Of a stretch of DNA of 64,000 nt, positions 34,476 to 42,334 are shown piece after piece. Numbering within the stretch: the stretch's first letter is position 1; each line of letters begins with the position of its first letter. The stretch spans positions 1 to 64,000 of the forward strand of contig NZ_JAHYSS010000001.1 of NCBI RefSeq assembly GCF_019802255.1, given 5' to 3'. Position numbers and translations under genes: made by a program. Source of the stretch: Pedobacter polysacchareus. GTDB taxonomy: Bacteria > Bacteroidota > Bacteroidia > Sphingobacteriales > Sphingobacteriaceae. The notes below the pieces were generated by a model that saw only the letters and a program-made list of their open reading frames with translations, did not search any database and was not told the origin of the DNA.

Positions 34476-35141
34476 TTATTGTACTTGTGAACCATCAAAC
34501 AAACGCAATAAGCGATGTGTACGCTGCGCCATATTCGGATCATGGGTCACCATCACGATGGTGGTTCCATCTACCCGATTCAATTCCAAAAGAATGTTCA
34601 TGATTTCATTCCCCATGGCACTGTCCAGATTTCCTGTGGGCTCATCGGCAAGGATAATTTCGGGCCTGCCCACAATTGCTCTGGCAATGGCTACCCGCTG
34701 TTTTTGTCCGCCAGACAATTGCGTTGGAAAATGGTGAATCCGGTTACTTAACCCTACCTTTTCTAATGCTGCAATGGCCAGCATTCTTCTTTCTTTAGCA
34801 CTTGAATTGCGGTATAATAAAGGTAATTCCACATTATCGACTACCTGCAAGTCATTGATCAAATGATAACTCTGGAAAATAAAACCAATCTTGCTGTTCC
34901 TGAAGTTCGCCAGTTTACGGTCGTTTAAGGATAAGGTTTGCTGATTACCGATCAGTATATCTCCTTTTGAAGGGGCATCTAATAAGCCCATCAGGTTAAG
35001 TAATGTACTTTTGCCACAGCCTGAAGGGCCCATAATGGACAAGAACTCCCCTTTATCCACCTTAAGGTTGATGTTGTTTAAAGCCTGCGTTTCTACAGTA
35101 TCCGTACGGTATACTTTTTCAATATTTTTTAATTGTATCAT
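34476..35141 (-). CDS. ABC transporter ATPase, LolD/MacB type
   Basis: A 221-residue stand-alone nucleotide-binding protein. Walker A is GPSGCGKS (38-45), the Q loop is in GFIFQSYHL, the signature is LSGGQKQRVAIARA, Walker B is ILADEPTGNLDS, and the H loop is VMVTHDP. The DEPTGNLDS form is typical of the LolD/MacB/FtsE mechanotransmission class, which drives periplasmic movement and does not pass substrate through the membrane itself. It powers the two permeases encoded next. Confidence 0.93.
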   Translation of the reverse strand: MIQLKNIEKVYRTDTVETQALNNINLKVDKGEFLSIMGPSGCGKSTLLNLMGLLDAPSKGDILIGNQQTLSLNDRKLANFRNSKIGFIFQSYHLINDLQVVDNVELPLLYRNSSAKERRMLAIAALEKVGLSNRIHHFPTQLSGGQKQRVAIARAIVGRPEIILADEPTGNLDSAMGNEIMNILLELNRVDGTTIVMVTHDPNMAQRTHRLLRLFDGSQVQ

Positions 35142-35153
35142 AGCTATATAAGG

Positions 35154-36629
35154 TTATAGTTTTATTTTCTCATTCTTCTCAAAATCGAAAAGTGACAAGA
35201 AACGCAACTGGTAATAGGCGCCCCAAAAATCACGTAAAGAATTGATATAATCGCGTTTTGCCTGATCGTTTTCCTGAAAAGCGATGCTCAGGTCTGTGAT
35301 GCTCAAATCACCAAGCACATAGCGTTCTTTGGCGATCTGATATTTTTCAGCAGCAATCTGCTCTGCACGAGCATTGAGTACTAACTGCCCCTTCATCATC
35401 TCAAACAGGTTTACTTCTGTGATGATTTTTTGTATAAAATTCTGCTTATCCTGAGCCACGGCATATTGTGTGAATTGCTGATTGGCCATGGCTGTCTTCT
35501 TCCTTGATTTTTGTCGGCCCCAATCCAGAATGGGGATTTCTATAGCCAGTTCCAGCAGCTGCTGGTCTTTAGGATTTTGATAGACACTGCCGATACTTCT
35601 GCCGCTTTTTGCAAAACCCAGGTTCGCATTTACCGTGGCATTGATCCCGTTATCACCTTTTGCTTTCGCTACATCGCGCTTGGCTTCTTCCAGCTTACGG
35701 CCGAAAGCAATGGCATCTGATCGGTTTTGAAAAGCTTCCGATAATGCTTTCTCCGTGACCACAGTCATCGCCACCGTAGATTTTGGCAAAGAAAGTCTGA
35801 TCTTATCTGTGTTTTGCAAACCCGTATAAGCTTTAAGATTATAGGTTGCCATTTCCATATCGCGTTTAGCAATTCCTACTGCTTTTTCTGCTTTTAGGGC
35901 TTCCAATTGCAGTTGGAGTATCTCATTTTTGGAGACTTTTCCCATTTCAAATTTGGTGTCTGCAATTTTCTGGATAGCGTTGGTATTGCTCAAATTTGTT
36001 TCTGCGATTTGCAGATCTACCTGAGCGAGCAGCAGGTCAAAGAAATACGTGCTGGCATTGATAGAAATCTGCTCCATACTTTCAATATAAGCCTGCTGAC
36101 TTTCATTGTATTTTAAGGGTTCAATTCTGCGGTCCCATTTTAAAGAATTAAATTGGAATAGTGGCTGTACCAAACCAACACCATAAGGGACGCCGTTATA
36201 CAGCGTATTGTTCCGGTCAAAATCATCAAAGCGCTGCAATGACGTAGTGCCATAAATGGTTCCGCCAGTTTGTGAGATCCGCTGACTAAATGATAAATCA
36301 AGGGAAGAATTGTTGTTGTGTACCGACCGGAAATCTATCGTTCCATCCGGCTGCTGCACGGAAACAGAGGATTTACTATAGCCCGGCAATATCCCTTTTA
36401 AAGAGAGCTGCGGCTGGTAATTGGATTTGTAAGTCATAAATTCCCAATACCGGGTTTCTTTTAAAGTTGCCGCCTGCTTTGAAGCAATAGATTGCTCCTT
36501 TGCCATGGCCACTACTTCTGTTAATGCCAATCTCAGTGTATCAGCAGCTTGTGCCGAAGCCATTTTTGAAGAAAATACGATCGCTGTGCAAAGCGATACG
36601 ATAAGGAAAAAGTGGGCTCTAGTCTTCAT
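35154..36629 (-). CDS. TolC-family outer-membrane efflux protein
   Basis: A 491-residue protein with a signal peptide ending MASAQ. It contains two long helical hairpin units (VAMAKEQSIASKQAATLKE and YFFDLLLAQVDLQIAETNLS in the first; LAIEIPILDWGRQKSRKKTA to ITDLSIAFQENDQAKRDYI in the second), typical of the TolC alpha-barrel. It forms the outer-membrane exit duct of the tripartite exporter encoded around it. Its start is 5 bases after the HlyD-like gene. Confidence 0.9.
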   Translation of the reverse strand: MKTRAHFFLIVSLCTAIVFSSKMASAQAADTLRLALTEVVAMAKEQSIASKQAATLKETRYWEFMTYKSNYQPQLSLKGILPGYSKSSVSVQQPDGTIDFRSVHNNNSSLDLSFSQRISQTGGTIYGTTSLQRFDDFDRNNTLYNGVPYGVGLVQPLFQFNSLKWDRRIEPLKYNESQQAYIESMEQISINASTYFFDLLLAQVDLQIAETNLSNTNAIQKIADTKFEMGKVSKNEILQLQLEALKAEKAVGIAKRDMEMATYNLKAYTGLQNTDKIRLSLPKSTVAMTVVTEKALSEAFQNRSDAIAFGRKLEEAKRDVAKAKGDNGINATVNANLGFAKSGRSIGSVYQNPKDQQLLELAIEIPILDWGRQKSRKKTAMANQQFTQYAVAQDKQNFIQKIITEVNLFEMMKGQLVLNARAEQIAAEKYQIAKERYVLGDLSITDLSIAFQENDQAKRDYINSLRDFWGAYYQLRFLSLFDFEKNEKIKL

Positions 36630-36634
36630 TTTCC

Positions 36635-37882
36635 TTATTTCTTTATGGTGATTTGACTGCTATTTTTAAAAGAACTCATGTCGGAAATGATCACCATATC
36701 GCCTTCTTTCACCTGGTCTTTCAGCTCCACGAAATCGAAATTGCTCAGGCCAATCTGCGCGATTTTTCTGGTCGCCACTCCGTCTTTTAACACATAAATA
36801 TATTGCGAAGGTGTACCGCGGAAAGCAGGGCCATTACTCACCCGTAACACCTGCTGGTGTTCGTCGGTTACCAGAAAAACATCTGCTTTTAAATTTGGTC
36901 GGAAGAGCTTATGGTGACTGCTATCCGGTTTGATGTCAAATGAGACTGTTGCATTCTGTACGGCAGGGTAGATATTTACGACTTTCCCACGTACTTGCTG
37001 ATCTCCGATACGGATAATGGCGGTCATCCCATTTTTTAAAAGATTCAGGTGCTGATCAGAAATTGTGCCCTTTACCTTAAAGCTGGAAAGGTCTGCGATT
37101 CTGGCGAGCACCTCCCCCGGCTGTACTGCTGCACCAATATTTTTATTGACCCAGGTCACTACTCCATTTCTGCTGGCCGTAATATCTGCTTGCTGCAGTT
37201 TCTTCTGCAATACTTCCAGGTCATTTTGCTGAATATTTGCTGCCAGCTCCACTTCTTTAATTTGCAGGCGCATACTTTGCTGCTTGCTATTGATTTCGTT
37301 TTCCAGCTGCTGTTTCTCCAGCTGGGCGACTTTTAAATTCAGCTCTGCTTGTTCTACATCTTCGCGCGTTCCCCCTCCTGCTTTTAATAAACGCTTGGCA
37401 TTGTCTACAGAAGCTTTCAGGCTGTTGATGCGCAATTGTTTGATGTCGTTGTTCGACTTGATGTCGTAGAAACTCTTATCCAGATTCAGCTTAATTTTGC
37501 GAATGTCATTCTTTCTGGACTCCAGCTGGAACTTCAATTTTTCAAAATCCATTTGCGCCGCAGATTTATCTAAGGTCAGAATAGACTGCCCGGCTTTAAT
37601 CTGACTTCCTCCATCTAGCAATACTTTCTGAATCGAGGCTGCCAATGGGCTGCTAATTACTTCTTCAAACTCTGGCAACACTTCTCCCGCAGCATTAATC
37701 GTGTTTTCGATATTTCCACGATCTACCAGGGAAGTTGTAATTTCCGAAGCATAAACGGTGGTATTCATGATCGCGCGCAGCACAAAAATCCCACCGGCCA
37801 CCAGCACAATCCCTATCAATACATACAGCAGACGCTGCTTTCTTTTACCTGATAAAACCGCCTGTTCGATATTTTTGTCCAT
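36635..37882 (-). CDS. HlyD/AcrA-type periplasmic adaptor protein
   Basis: A 415-residue membrane-fusion protein. One N-terminal span (about 17-36, LLYVLIGIVLVAGGIFVL) is followed by the first half of the lipoyl/barrel-sandwich domain (VISSPLAASIQKVLLDGGSQIKAGQ). A long coiled coil (about 115-220) and the second lipoyl half (ITASRNGVVTWVNKNIGAAVQPGE) come next, then a beta-barrel and a membrane-proximal domain. It links the ABC permeases to the TolC channel. It is the first gene of the operon, with a candidate sigma-54 promoter 23 bases upstream. Confidence 0.92.
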   Translation of the reverse strand: MDKNIEQAVLSGKRKQRLLYVLIGIVLVAGGIFVLRAIMNTTVYASEITTSLVDRGNIENTINAAGEVLPEFEEVISSPLAASIQKVLLDGGSQIKAGQSILTLDKSAAQMDFEKLKFQLESRKNDIRKIKLNLDKSFYDIKSNNDIKQLRINSLKASVDNAKRLLKAGGGTREDVEQAELNLKVAQLEKQQLENEINSKQQSMRLQIKEVELAANIQQNDLEVLQKKLQQADITASRNGVVTWVNKNIGAAVQPGEVLARIADLSSFKVKGTISDQHLNLLKNGMTAIIRIGDQQVRGKVVNIYPAVQNATVSFDIKPDSSHHKLFRPNLKADVFLVTDEHQQVLRVSNGPAFRGTPSQYIYVLKDGVATRKIAQIGLSNFDFVELKDQVKEGDMVIISDMSSFKNSSQITIKK

Positions 37883-37904
37883 TTAATCTATTTTCTTGGT
37901 CATT

Positions 37905-37919
37905 CCAAAGGACATGCCA
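37905..37919 (-). promoter_or_regulatory. Candidate sigma-54 promoter of the export operon
   Basis: On the minus strand TGGCAT-N5-TTGG resembles the sigma-54 -24/-12 consensus TGGCAC-N5-TTGC, with one change in each element. Start-site spacing predicts a leader of about 10 bases before the HlyD ATG at 37882. The operon encodes an NtrC-type activator, which makes the match meaningful. Confidence 0.45.
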
Positions 37920-37975
37920 CAGTTAAATAACTAAACTTCAATTAATTACAGATTTTCAGGAAATAAAAAGCGTTC

Positions 37976-38000
37976 GGTATCGGACAAGTTGCGCGATATC
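37976..38000. promoter_or_regulatory. Possible activator site upstream of the export operon
   Basis: GGTATCG and CGATATC form an inverted repeat (TATCG/CGATA exact) separated by 11 bases. It lies about 85-105 bases upstream of the predicted sigma-54 start, where NtrC-type activators usually bind. The assignment is speculative. Confidence 0.25.
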
Positions 38001-38032
38001 AAACAAATAGGTGAGTTTTGCAAGCTCCTGTT

Positions 38033-39511
38033 TTATATAACTTTATTTTCTGGCAGGTGGTTAAAATTTGCCAATTGATGCATGCTCTGTTTTAGTGAGG
38101 GATACAATTGCTGGTAAATACCAAACAGCTGCTGATAAACTTTGTGATTTTCTAAATTTGGTGTAATGCGTTCTTTTGCGCCTTTAGATGCTGGATAATC
38201 CTGAGATAAACCAATCGATTTAACCGCCAGATAGGCTGCTCCGATTGCCGAAGCATCTTCTGTTTGAACCAGTACGATCTCTTTCCCGCAGATGTCTGCC
38301 AGGACTTCCATCCATATCCGCGCATTTACAAAACCTCCGCTGACATGAAGTTCCTTAACCATTTCCGGGTTTGGTGCAATAGCCTGCATGACTTCATTTA
38401 GCGCATAACAAATTCCCTCCAGGACTGCCCGGGATAAATGCCCCTGGTTATGGGAAAGCTGAAGGCCGAAAAATGTTCCACAGCTCTCGGAATCCCATAT
38501 TGGAGCCCGCTCCCCGCTAAGGTATGGTAGAAAAAGTAGCCCCTTACTGCCTGCTTCGGCAGTTTTTATCTTTTCGAATAAAGCCTTATAATCCGCCGCT
38601 AACAATTCAGTTTTGCCGAGTACATTCTTTAACAGCCATTGCAAGGCGATCCCCCCATTATTTACAGGACCACCACAAATATAGGTCTGTTCGTCTAATA
38701 TATAACTGAAAGTCATCGCCTGTGTATTGAAAATTGGCTTCGGACTAGAGATCCGCACAGCGCCACTCGTTCCAATCGTTAATGCCGCCAGACCTTTTCC
38801 ATTAGCATCACTCCCCAGGTTTGCTAAGCATCCGTCGCTGGCACCCACCACAAAAGTAATCCCTTCCTGGTTTTTCTTTTGATACCCAGTACTTACTGGT
38901 GCTGATAAATGTGCTGGAGTAATTCCAGCCAGCAGCAACGCTTCTTTACTCCAATCCAGTATTTCCCAATCAAACAAACCCGTGCAAGAAGCAATAGAAT
39001 GATCTATCTTAAATTCTTTAAACAACTGATACCAGATGTATTCTTTGATGGAGATAAATTTATAGCTGCGTTTGAATAATTCCGGCTCATTTTCCCGCCA
39101 CCAGATGATTTTACAAAGTGGCGACATCGCATGGATTGGGGTTCCGGTTTGCTGATACAGCGCCATTCCTGATTCGGATTCCAAGATGCGCTTGGCGATG
39201 TCCGAGCTTCTGGCATCTGCCCAGGTCATCATTGGCGCCAATGGATTTCCATTTTCGTCCACACTGATCATGCTGTGCATCGCGCTGCTTAAACCAATTG
39301 CTTCTGGCTGCCCGCCCATACGTTTTTTCATTTCTGAAATACATTGCTGGAAAGCTTCCCAAATCAATACCGGATCCTGCTCAGCATATCCGGCTAACGT
39401 TGAAAATGAAGGGTAATGCTTTTGAACTGAATCGATAGGTTCGTAATTCAGATTTAAGGCCACTGCTTTAGTACTTCCCGTTCCAATGTCGATCCCAAGA
39501 ATATATTTCAT
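38033..39511 (-). CDS. FGGY-family carbohydrate kinase, gluconokinase-like
   Basis: A 492-residue kinase with the FGGY two-domain layout. ILGIDIGTGSTKAV binds phosphate at the N-terminus, SAMHSMISVDENG and MMTWADARSS are conserved substrate-side segments, and TIGTSGAVR, FLPYLSGERAPIWD and ELHVSGGFVNARIW are the C-terminal ATP-domain motifs. GTPIHAMSPLCKIIWW resembles gluconokinases of this family, so gluconate is the best guess; xylulose or another polyol cannot be excluded. It is monocistronic and divergent from the ECF sigma operon. Confidence 0.82.
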   Translation of the reverse strand: MKYILGIDIGTGSTKAVALNLNYEPIDSVQKHYPSFSTLAGYAEQDPVLIWEAFQQCISEMKKRMGGQPEAIGLSSAMHSMISVDENGNPLAPMMTWADARSSDIAKRILESESGMALYQQTGTPIHAMSPLCKIIWWRENEPELFKRSYKFISIKEYIWYQLFKEFKIDHSIASCTGLFDWEILDWSKEALLLAGITPAHLSAPVSTGYQKKNQEGITFVVGASDGCLANLGSDANGKGLAALTIGTSGAVRISSPKPIFNTQAMTFSYILDEQTYICGGPVNNGGIALQWLLKNVLGKTELLAADYKALFEKIKTAEAGSKGLLFLPYLSGERAPIWDSESCGTFFGLQLSHNQGHLSRAVLEGICYALNEVMQAIAPNPEMVKELHVSGGFVNARIWMEVLADICGKEIVLVQTEDASAIGAAYLAVKSIGLSQDYPASKGAKERITPNLENHKVYQQLFGIYQQLYPSLKQSMHQLANFNHLPENKVI

Positions 39512-39578
39512 GTCACAAAATAGAAAGAAAAATCTACAAGCGGATTCTCTTTTCTGAAATCGGCATTACCGCAAACTA

Positions 39579-39609
39579 TTTGGATCGGTTATAAATAACT
39601 CTATATTTG
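39579..39609 (+). promoter_or_regulatory. Promoter of the ECF sigma/TonB operon
   Basis: TTTG (39579-39582), exactly 19 bases, then TATATTTG (39602-39609): a full match to the Bacteroidota housekeeping promoter. It predicts a start near 39616, about 13 bases before the TTG start of the sigma gene. Confidence 0.8.
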
Positions 39610-39628
39610 CAGGCATTCGCCTATTAAT

Positions 39629-40180
39629 TTGTCAGAATCAGCCACATATCATTCTACCGAAACGATTATAATTGATGAAAATTCTTTTTTTCAGTTGTAT
39701 GAATACTATTGGAAAAAGTTATATCAGATTGCCTTAAAATATCTTGGAGATCAGTTTGAAGCAGAAGAAGTGGTTCAGGAGTTATTTACCTCGTTATGGC
39801 AGCGCAAAGATACCTTAGTATTAAAACGGGAAACGGTAGAGCACTACCTGGTGAGATCGGTACGCTTTAAAATTGCGAGAATCTATAAAGATGAGCTCAG
39901 AAAGGCCGGTAAGATTAACGAGCTGAAAGCAGATCAGGTTTCTTTTCATCATGGGACAGAAAAACAGGTTTTGTATCATTTCTTGAAACAGGATATTGAG
40001 AAACTGGTGGTCTTATTACCTGAACGCTGCAAAGACATTTATAATTTAAGCCGCGAAAGAGGATTGAACAATAAGGAAATCGCTTTAGGGCTTTCCATAT
40101 CCGAGAAAACAGTAGAAAATCAATTGACTAAAGCATTATCATTTCTGCGCAATGGTCTTAAAAAATACCCGAGAACATAA
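39629..40180 (+). CDS. ECF-type RNA polymerase sigma factor
   Basis: A 183-residue sigma factor with region 2 (YYWKKLYQIALKYLGDQFEAEEVVQELFTSLWQ) and region 4 (LPERCKDIYNLSRERGLNNKEIALGLSISEKTVENQL). The start is a TTG because no in-frame ATG precedes region 2 and the consensus promoter ends 20 bases upstream. It opens an operon with a short anti-sigma protein, two DUF4374-type lipoproteins and TonB receptors, so it probably responds to the cargo of the first receptor. Confidence 0.9.
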   Translation: MSESATYHSTETIIIDENSFFQLYEYYWKKLYQIALKYLGDQFEAEEVVQELFTSLWQRKDTLVLKRETVEHYLVRSVRFKIARIYKDELRKAGKINELKADQVSFHHGTEKQVLYHFLKQDIEKLVVLLPERCKDIYNLSRERGLNNKEIALGLSISEKTVENQLTKALSFLRNGLKKYPRT

Positions 40181-40230
40181 GATGAATAGGGGAAAGCCAG
40201 CGCAATTGATAATATATATAAAACTAAGCC

Positions 40231-40878
40231 ATGAATCCTGACTTATTAAAAAAGTGTTTATCTGGCAAAGCATCTGATGCGGAGTGGGAATTATATCAGC
40301 ACTGGATCAATGGCGATGCCGCAGAAACTGACCTGGAAGAACTGGATCAGGATATTGAGCCGGTTAGGGATCGGATCATGGGCAATATATTGAAGAAAAA
40401 CGAGCAGCATCGTCTTCAGGTCGATAGGAAAAGAACATGGGCTGTTGGTATTGGTATTGCGGCCAGTTTATTTTGTGTCCTTTACCTTTCTTTTTTATTT
40501 CATAGTGGCCCAGAATTGCAGCAGTCGCAGGTATACCGCTATGAGGATCAGTCTGCTCATTCGGAAAACAACTTTAATGGCATCGTGGTACAGCTGGCAA
40601 AAAATAGTGAGGCGAGTTTCAACCAGCAGAGCAGTGCCAACATCAACCTTCATTTTCTAGGATCGGTAATGCTGAGCAATCGTTCTTCTGAAGACCAGCA
40701 CATTACAGTTCAAAACCATAAAGACGAAGTAAAAAAGATGTGCCTTCGTAAAGGACATTCCTATTTTTTAAGTTACTTAAACTTTAAGTTTGAGGAGATT
40801 ATCATGGTGGATCGGCAGAGTATGAACGACATACCTCCTGCCATGGCTATGAACATGCAACAACAATTCGATCTTTAA
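40231..40878 (+). CDS. Short FecR-like anti-sigma protein
   Basis: A 215-residue protein. The N-terminus (MNPDLLKKCLSGKASDAEWELYQHWING) is the helical sigma-binding type seen in FecR proteins. One membrane span lies at about 70-91, followed by a periplasmic part of about 120 residues. That part is much shorter than in standard FecR proteins (compare 361 residues at 28012) and lacks the recognisable FecR core and the C-terminal STN-contact domain. It lies 50 bases after the sigma gene. It may sense its signal through a neighbouring lipoprotein and not an STN receptor; this is inference. Confidence 0.65.
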   Translation: MNPDLLKKCLSGKASDAEWELYQHWINGDAAETDLEELDQDIEPVRDRIMGNILKKNEQHRLQVDRKRTWAVGIGIAASLFCVLYLSFLFHSGPELQQSQVYRYEDQSAHSENNFNGIVVQLAKNSEASFNQQSSANINLHFLGSVMLSNRSSEDQHITVQNHKDEVKKMCLRKGHSYFLSYLNFKFEEIIMVDRQSMNDIPPAMAMNMQQQFDL

Positions 40879-40910
40879 TTTTTACTTTGAACTCCTCCCC
40901 ATCAAAACGT

Positions 40911-42185
40911 ATGAATCTCCCTGGCTCAAAATACCTGCGTTTCCTTAAGTTCAGGCAAGCCCTTGTCCCAGACTTCAGACCATTGAGTTTTCCTGGGTTA
41001 AAACCACTTTTTTTTAGTGTTTTATTCGGATTTGCTGTGCTTTTATCTTTGTCTGCTTGTCAGCACAGCACTAAAGATCTGGGTTATAATTATGGCCTGC
41101 TCAGCTATGACAGCCTGGAAAACAAGGCTTACCTGACTACGGTTAACTCTTTAATGGATACTCAGGAGATCGGGCCAAGAACAGCAGTTAATTTCAACGG
41201 ATTTATTCTGGCTCAAAAAGACTCCAGGTATTTTGTAATGGACCAAGAGCAAAAGGCTTTTGTTGCCTATCAAATAGGTGAAAAAGGAATCAGAGCGGTG
41301 GCAAAGATTTCCATGAAAGACATTCCCTGGGAGCCCTACATGTCTTGGGTAAACTGGGTAAATCCACATACCATTCTGATTGGTACCGTGAATCACCATA
41401 AATTCAATTACCTGGAGATTGATCTGGATGCCATGAAAATTAATCGGCAAGGCCGCTTAAATGTCCCGGAGACTGCTTTGGAAAATAATTATGTAGGGGT
41501 ATCCGGACAATTGGTCAATCATAAGCTTTTTGTGAGTTATACTTTTCAAAAGGGTATGATGAGAGAACATATTGTACCCTGTGAGGACACAATGTACATG
41601 GCACAATTCAGTTACCCGGAATTGGAATTGCAAAACACTGCAAAGGATGATCGAACTACCTGGCCCGGTTCTTACGCAATATTAGCGCCCAATTCCATGG
41701 TTTTTCAAGATCAGGTTTATGTTTTAGGACAACCTGGAGGTAGAACAGGGAACCGAAAAGGCACGCCTTCTTCTATCTTGAAAATAGACACCAAAAAAAA
41801 TATATTTGATCCTGCTTATAATTTTCAAATCGCCGATGGCAGCCAGGAAGAAGCTTATACGCTGCAGAATCTTGGGGATGGACTAGCCCTAACGAGTGTA
41901 GTTTCTTTAAATAAGGTGCATAGTTTCGAAAATTACATGATCAACCGGGTGGCAAATTATGTGCTGTTAGACCTGAAAAACCAAAAGAGAACAAAACTCG
42001 ATCTTCCTGACGTTCAGTTAGAGTGGATCTTTAATACGATATGGGATGATGATTTCGCCTATATCTCCGTTTACCAGCAAGACGGAAACAGCCAGATCTG
42101 GCAGTACAACCGCAAAGATGCGACGCTTAAAAAAGGACTCCTGATTAAAGGCGCCATTTTTCGCATCAACAGGTTAAAAAACTAA
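40911..42185 (+). CDS. DUF4374-like lipoprotein
   Basis: About 424 residues from the ATG at 40911. An in-frame TTG at 40887 is possible but less likely. A hydrophobic segment ends in LLSLSAC with lipobox Cys50, after an unusually long 30-residue N-terminal stretch. The mature protein has propeller-like repeats (FNGFILAQKDSRYFVMDQEQK, VNPHTILIGTVNHHKFNYLEIDL) and ends RINRLKN. In order and ending it matches the DUF4374 protein at 44758, so the two are paralogues within one operon. DUF4374 proteins commonly accompany TonB receptors, and their role is unknown to me. Confidence 0.7.
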   Translation: MNLPGSKYLRFLKFRQALVPDFRPLSFPGLKPLFFSVLFGFAVLLSLSACQHSTKDLGYNYGLLSYDSLENKAYLTTVNSLMDTQEIGPRTAVNFNGFILAQKDSRYFVMDQEQKAFVAYQIGEKGIRAVAKISMKDIPWEPYMSWVNWVNPHTILIGTVNHHKFNYLEIDLDAMKINRQGRLNVPETALENNYVGVSGQLVNHKLFVSYTFQKGMMREHIVPCEDTMYMAQFSYPELELQNTAKDDRTTWPGSYAILAPNSMVFQDQVYVLGQPGGRTGNRKGTPSSILKIDTKKNIFDPAYNFQIADGSQEEAYTLQNLGDGLALTSVVSLNKVHSFENYMINRVANYVLLDLKNQKRTKLDLPDVQLEWIFNTIWDDDFAYISVYQQDGNSQIWQYNRKDATLKKGLLIKGAIFRINRLKN

Positions 42186-42259
42186 ACAAAAAAAGCTTAT
42201 TTAAAAATATTCTAAATAGCGTAGGGGAAAAGTGCGACTTGTGCTAATTAGTATATAGA

Positions 42260-42307
42260 GGGCCATACAGTTCGTACCTGTATGACCCAAAACCCTAAGA
42301 TAGGGTT
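42260..42307 (+). promoter_or_regulatory. Two hairpins in the leader of the TonB receptor gene
   Basis: GGGCCATACAG (42260-42270) pairs with CTGTATGACCC (42278-42288) with one wobble, and AACCCTA (42291-42297) pairs perfectly with TAGGGTT (42301-42307). They lie in the 149-base gap before the receptor ATG. They may set mRNA stability or partial termination between the regulatory and transport genes. The gap matches no riboswitch class known to me. Confidence 0.5.
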
Positions 42308-42334
42308 ACTCCTAAATCGAAACATCTAAAAGTA

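Noticed and set aside
42186..42334. Cobalamin or other known riboswitch before the TonB receptor
   Set aside because: The hairpins are short, and I see no conserved riboswitch core such as the B12 box.
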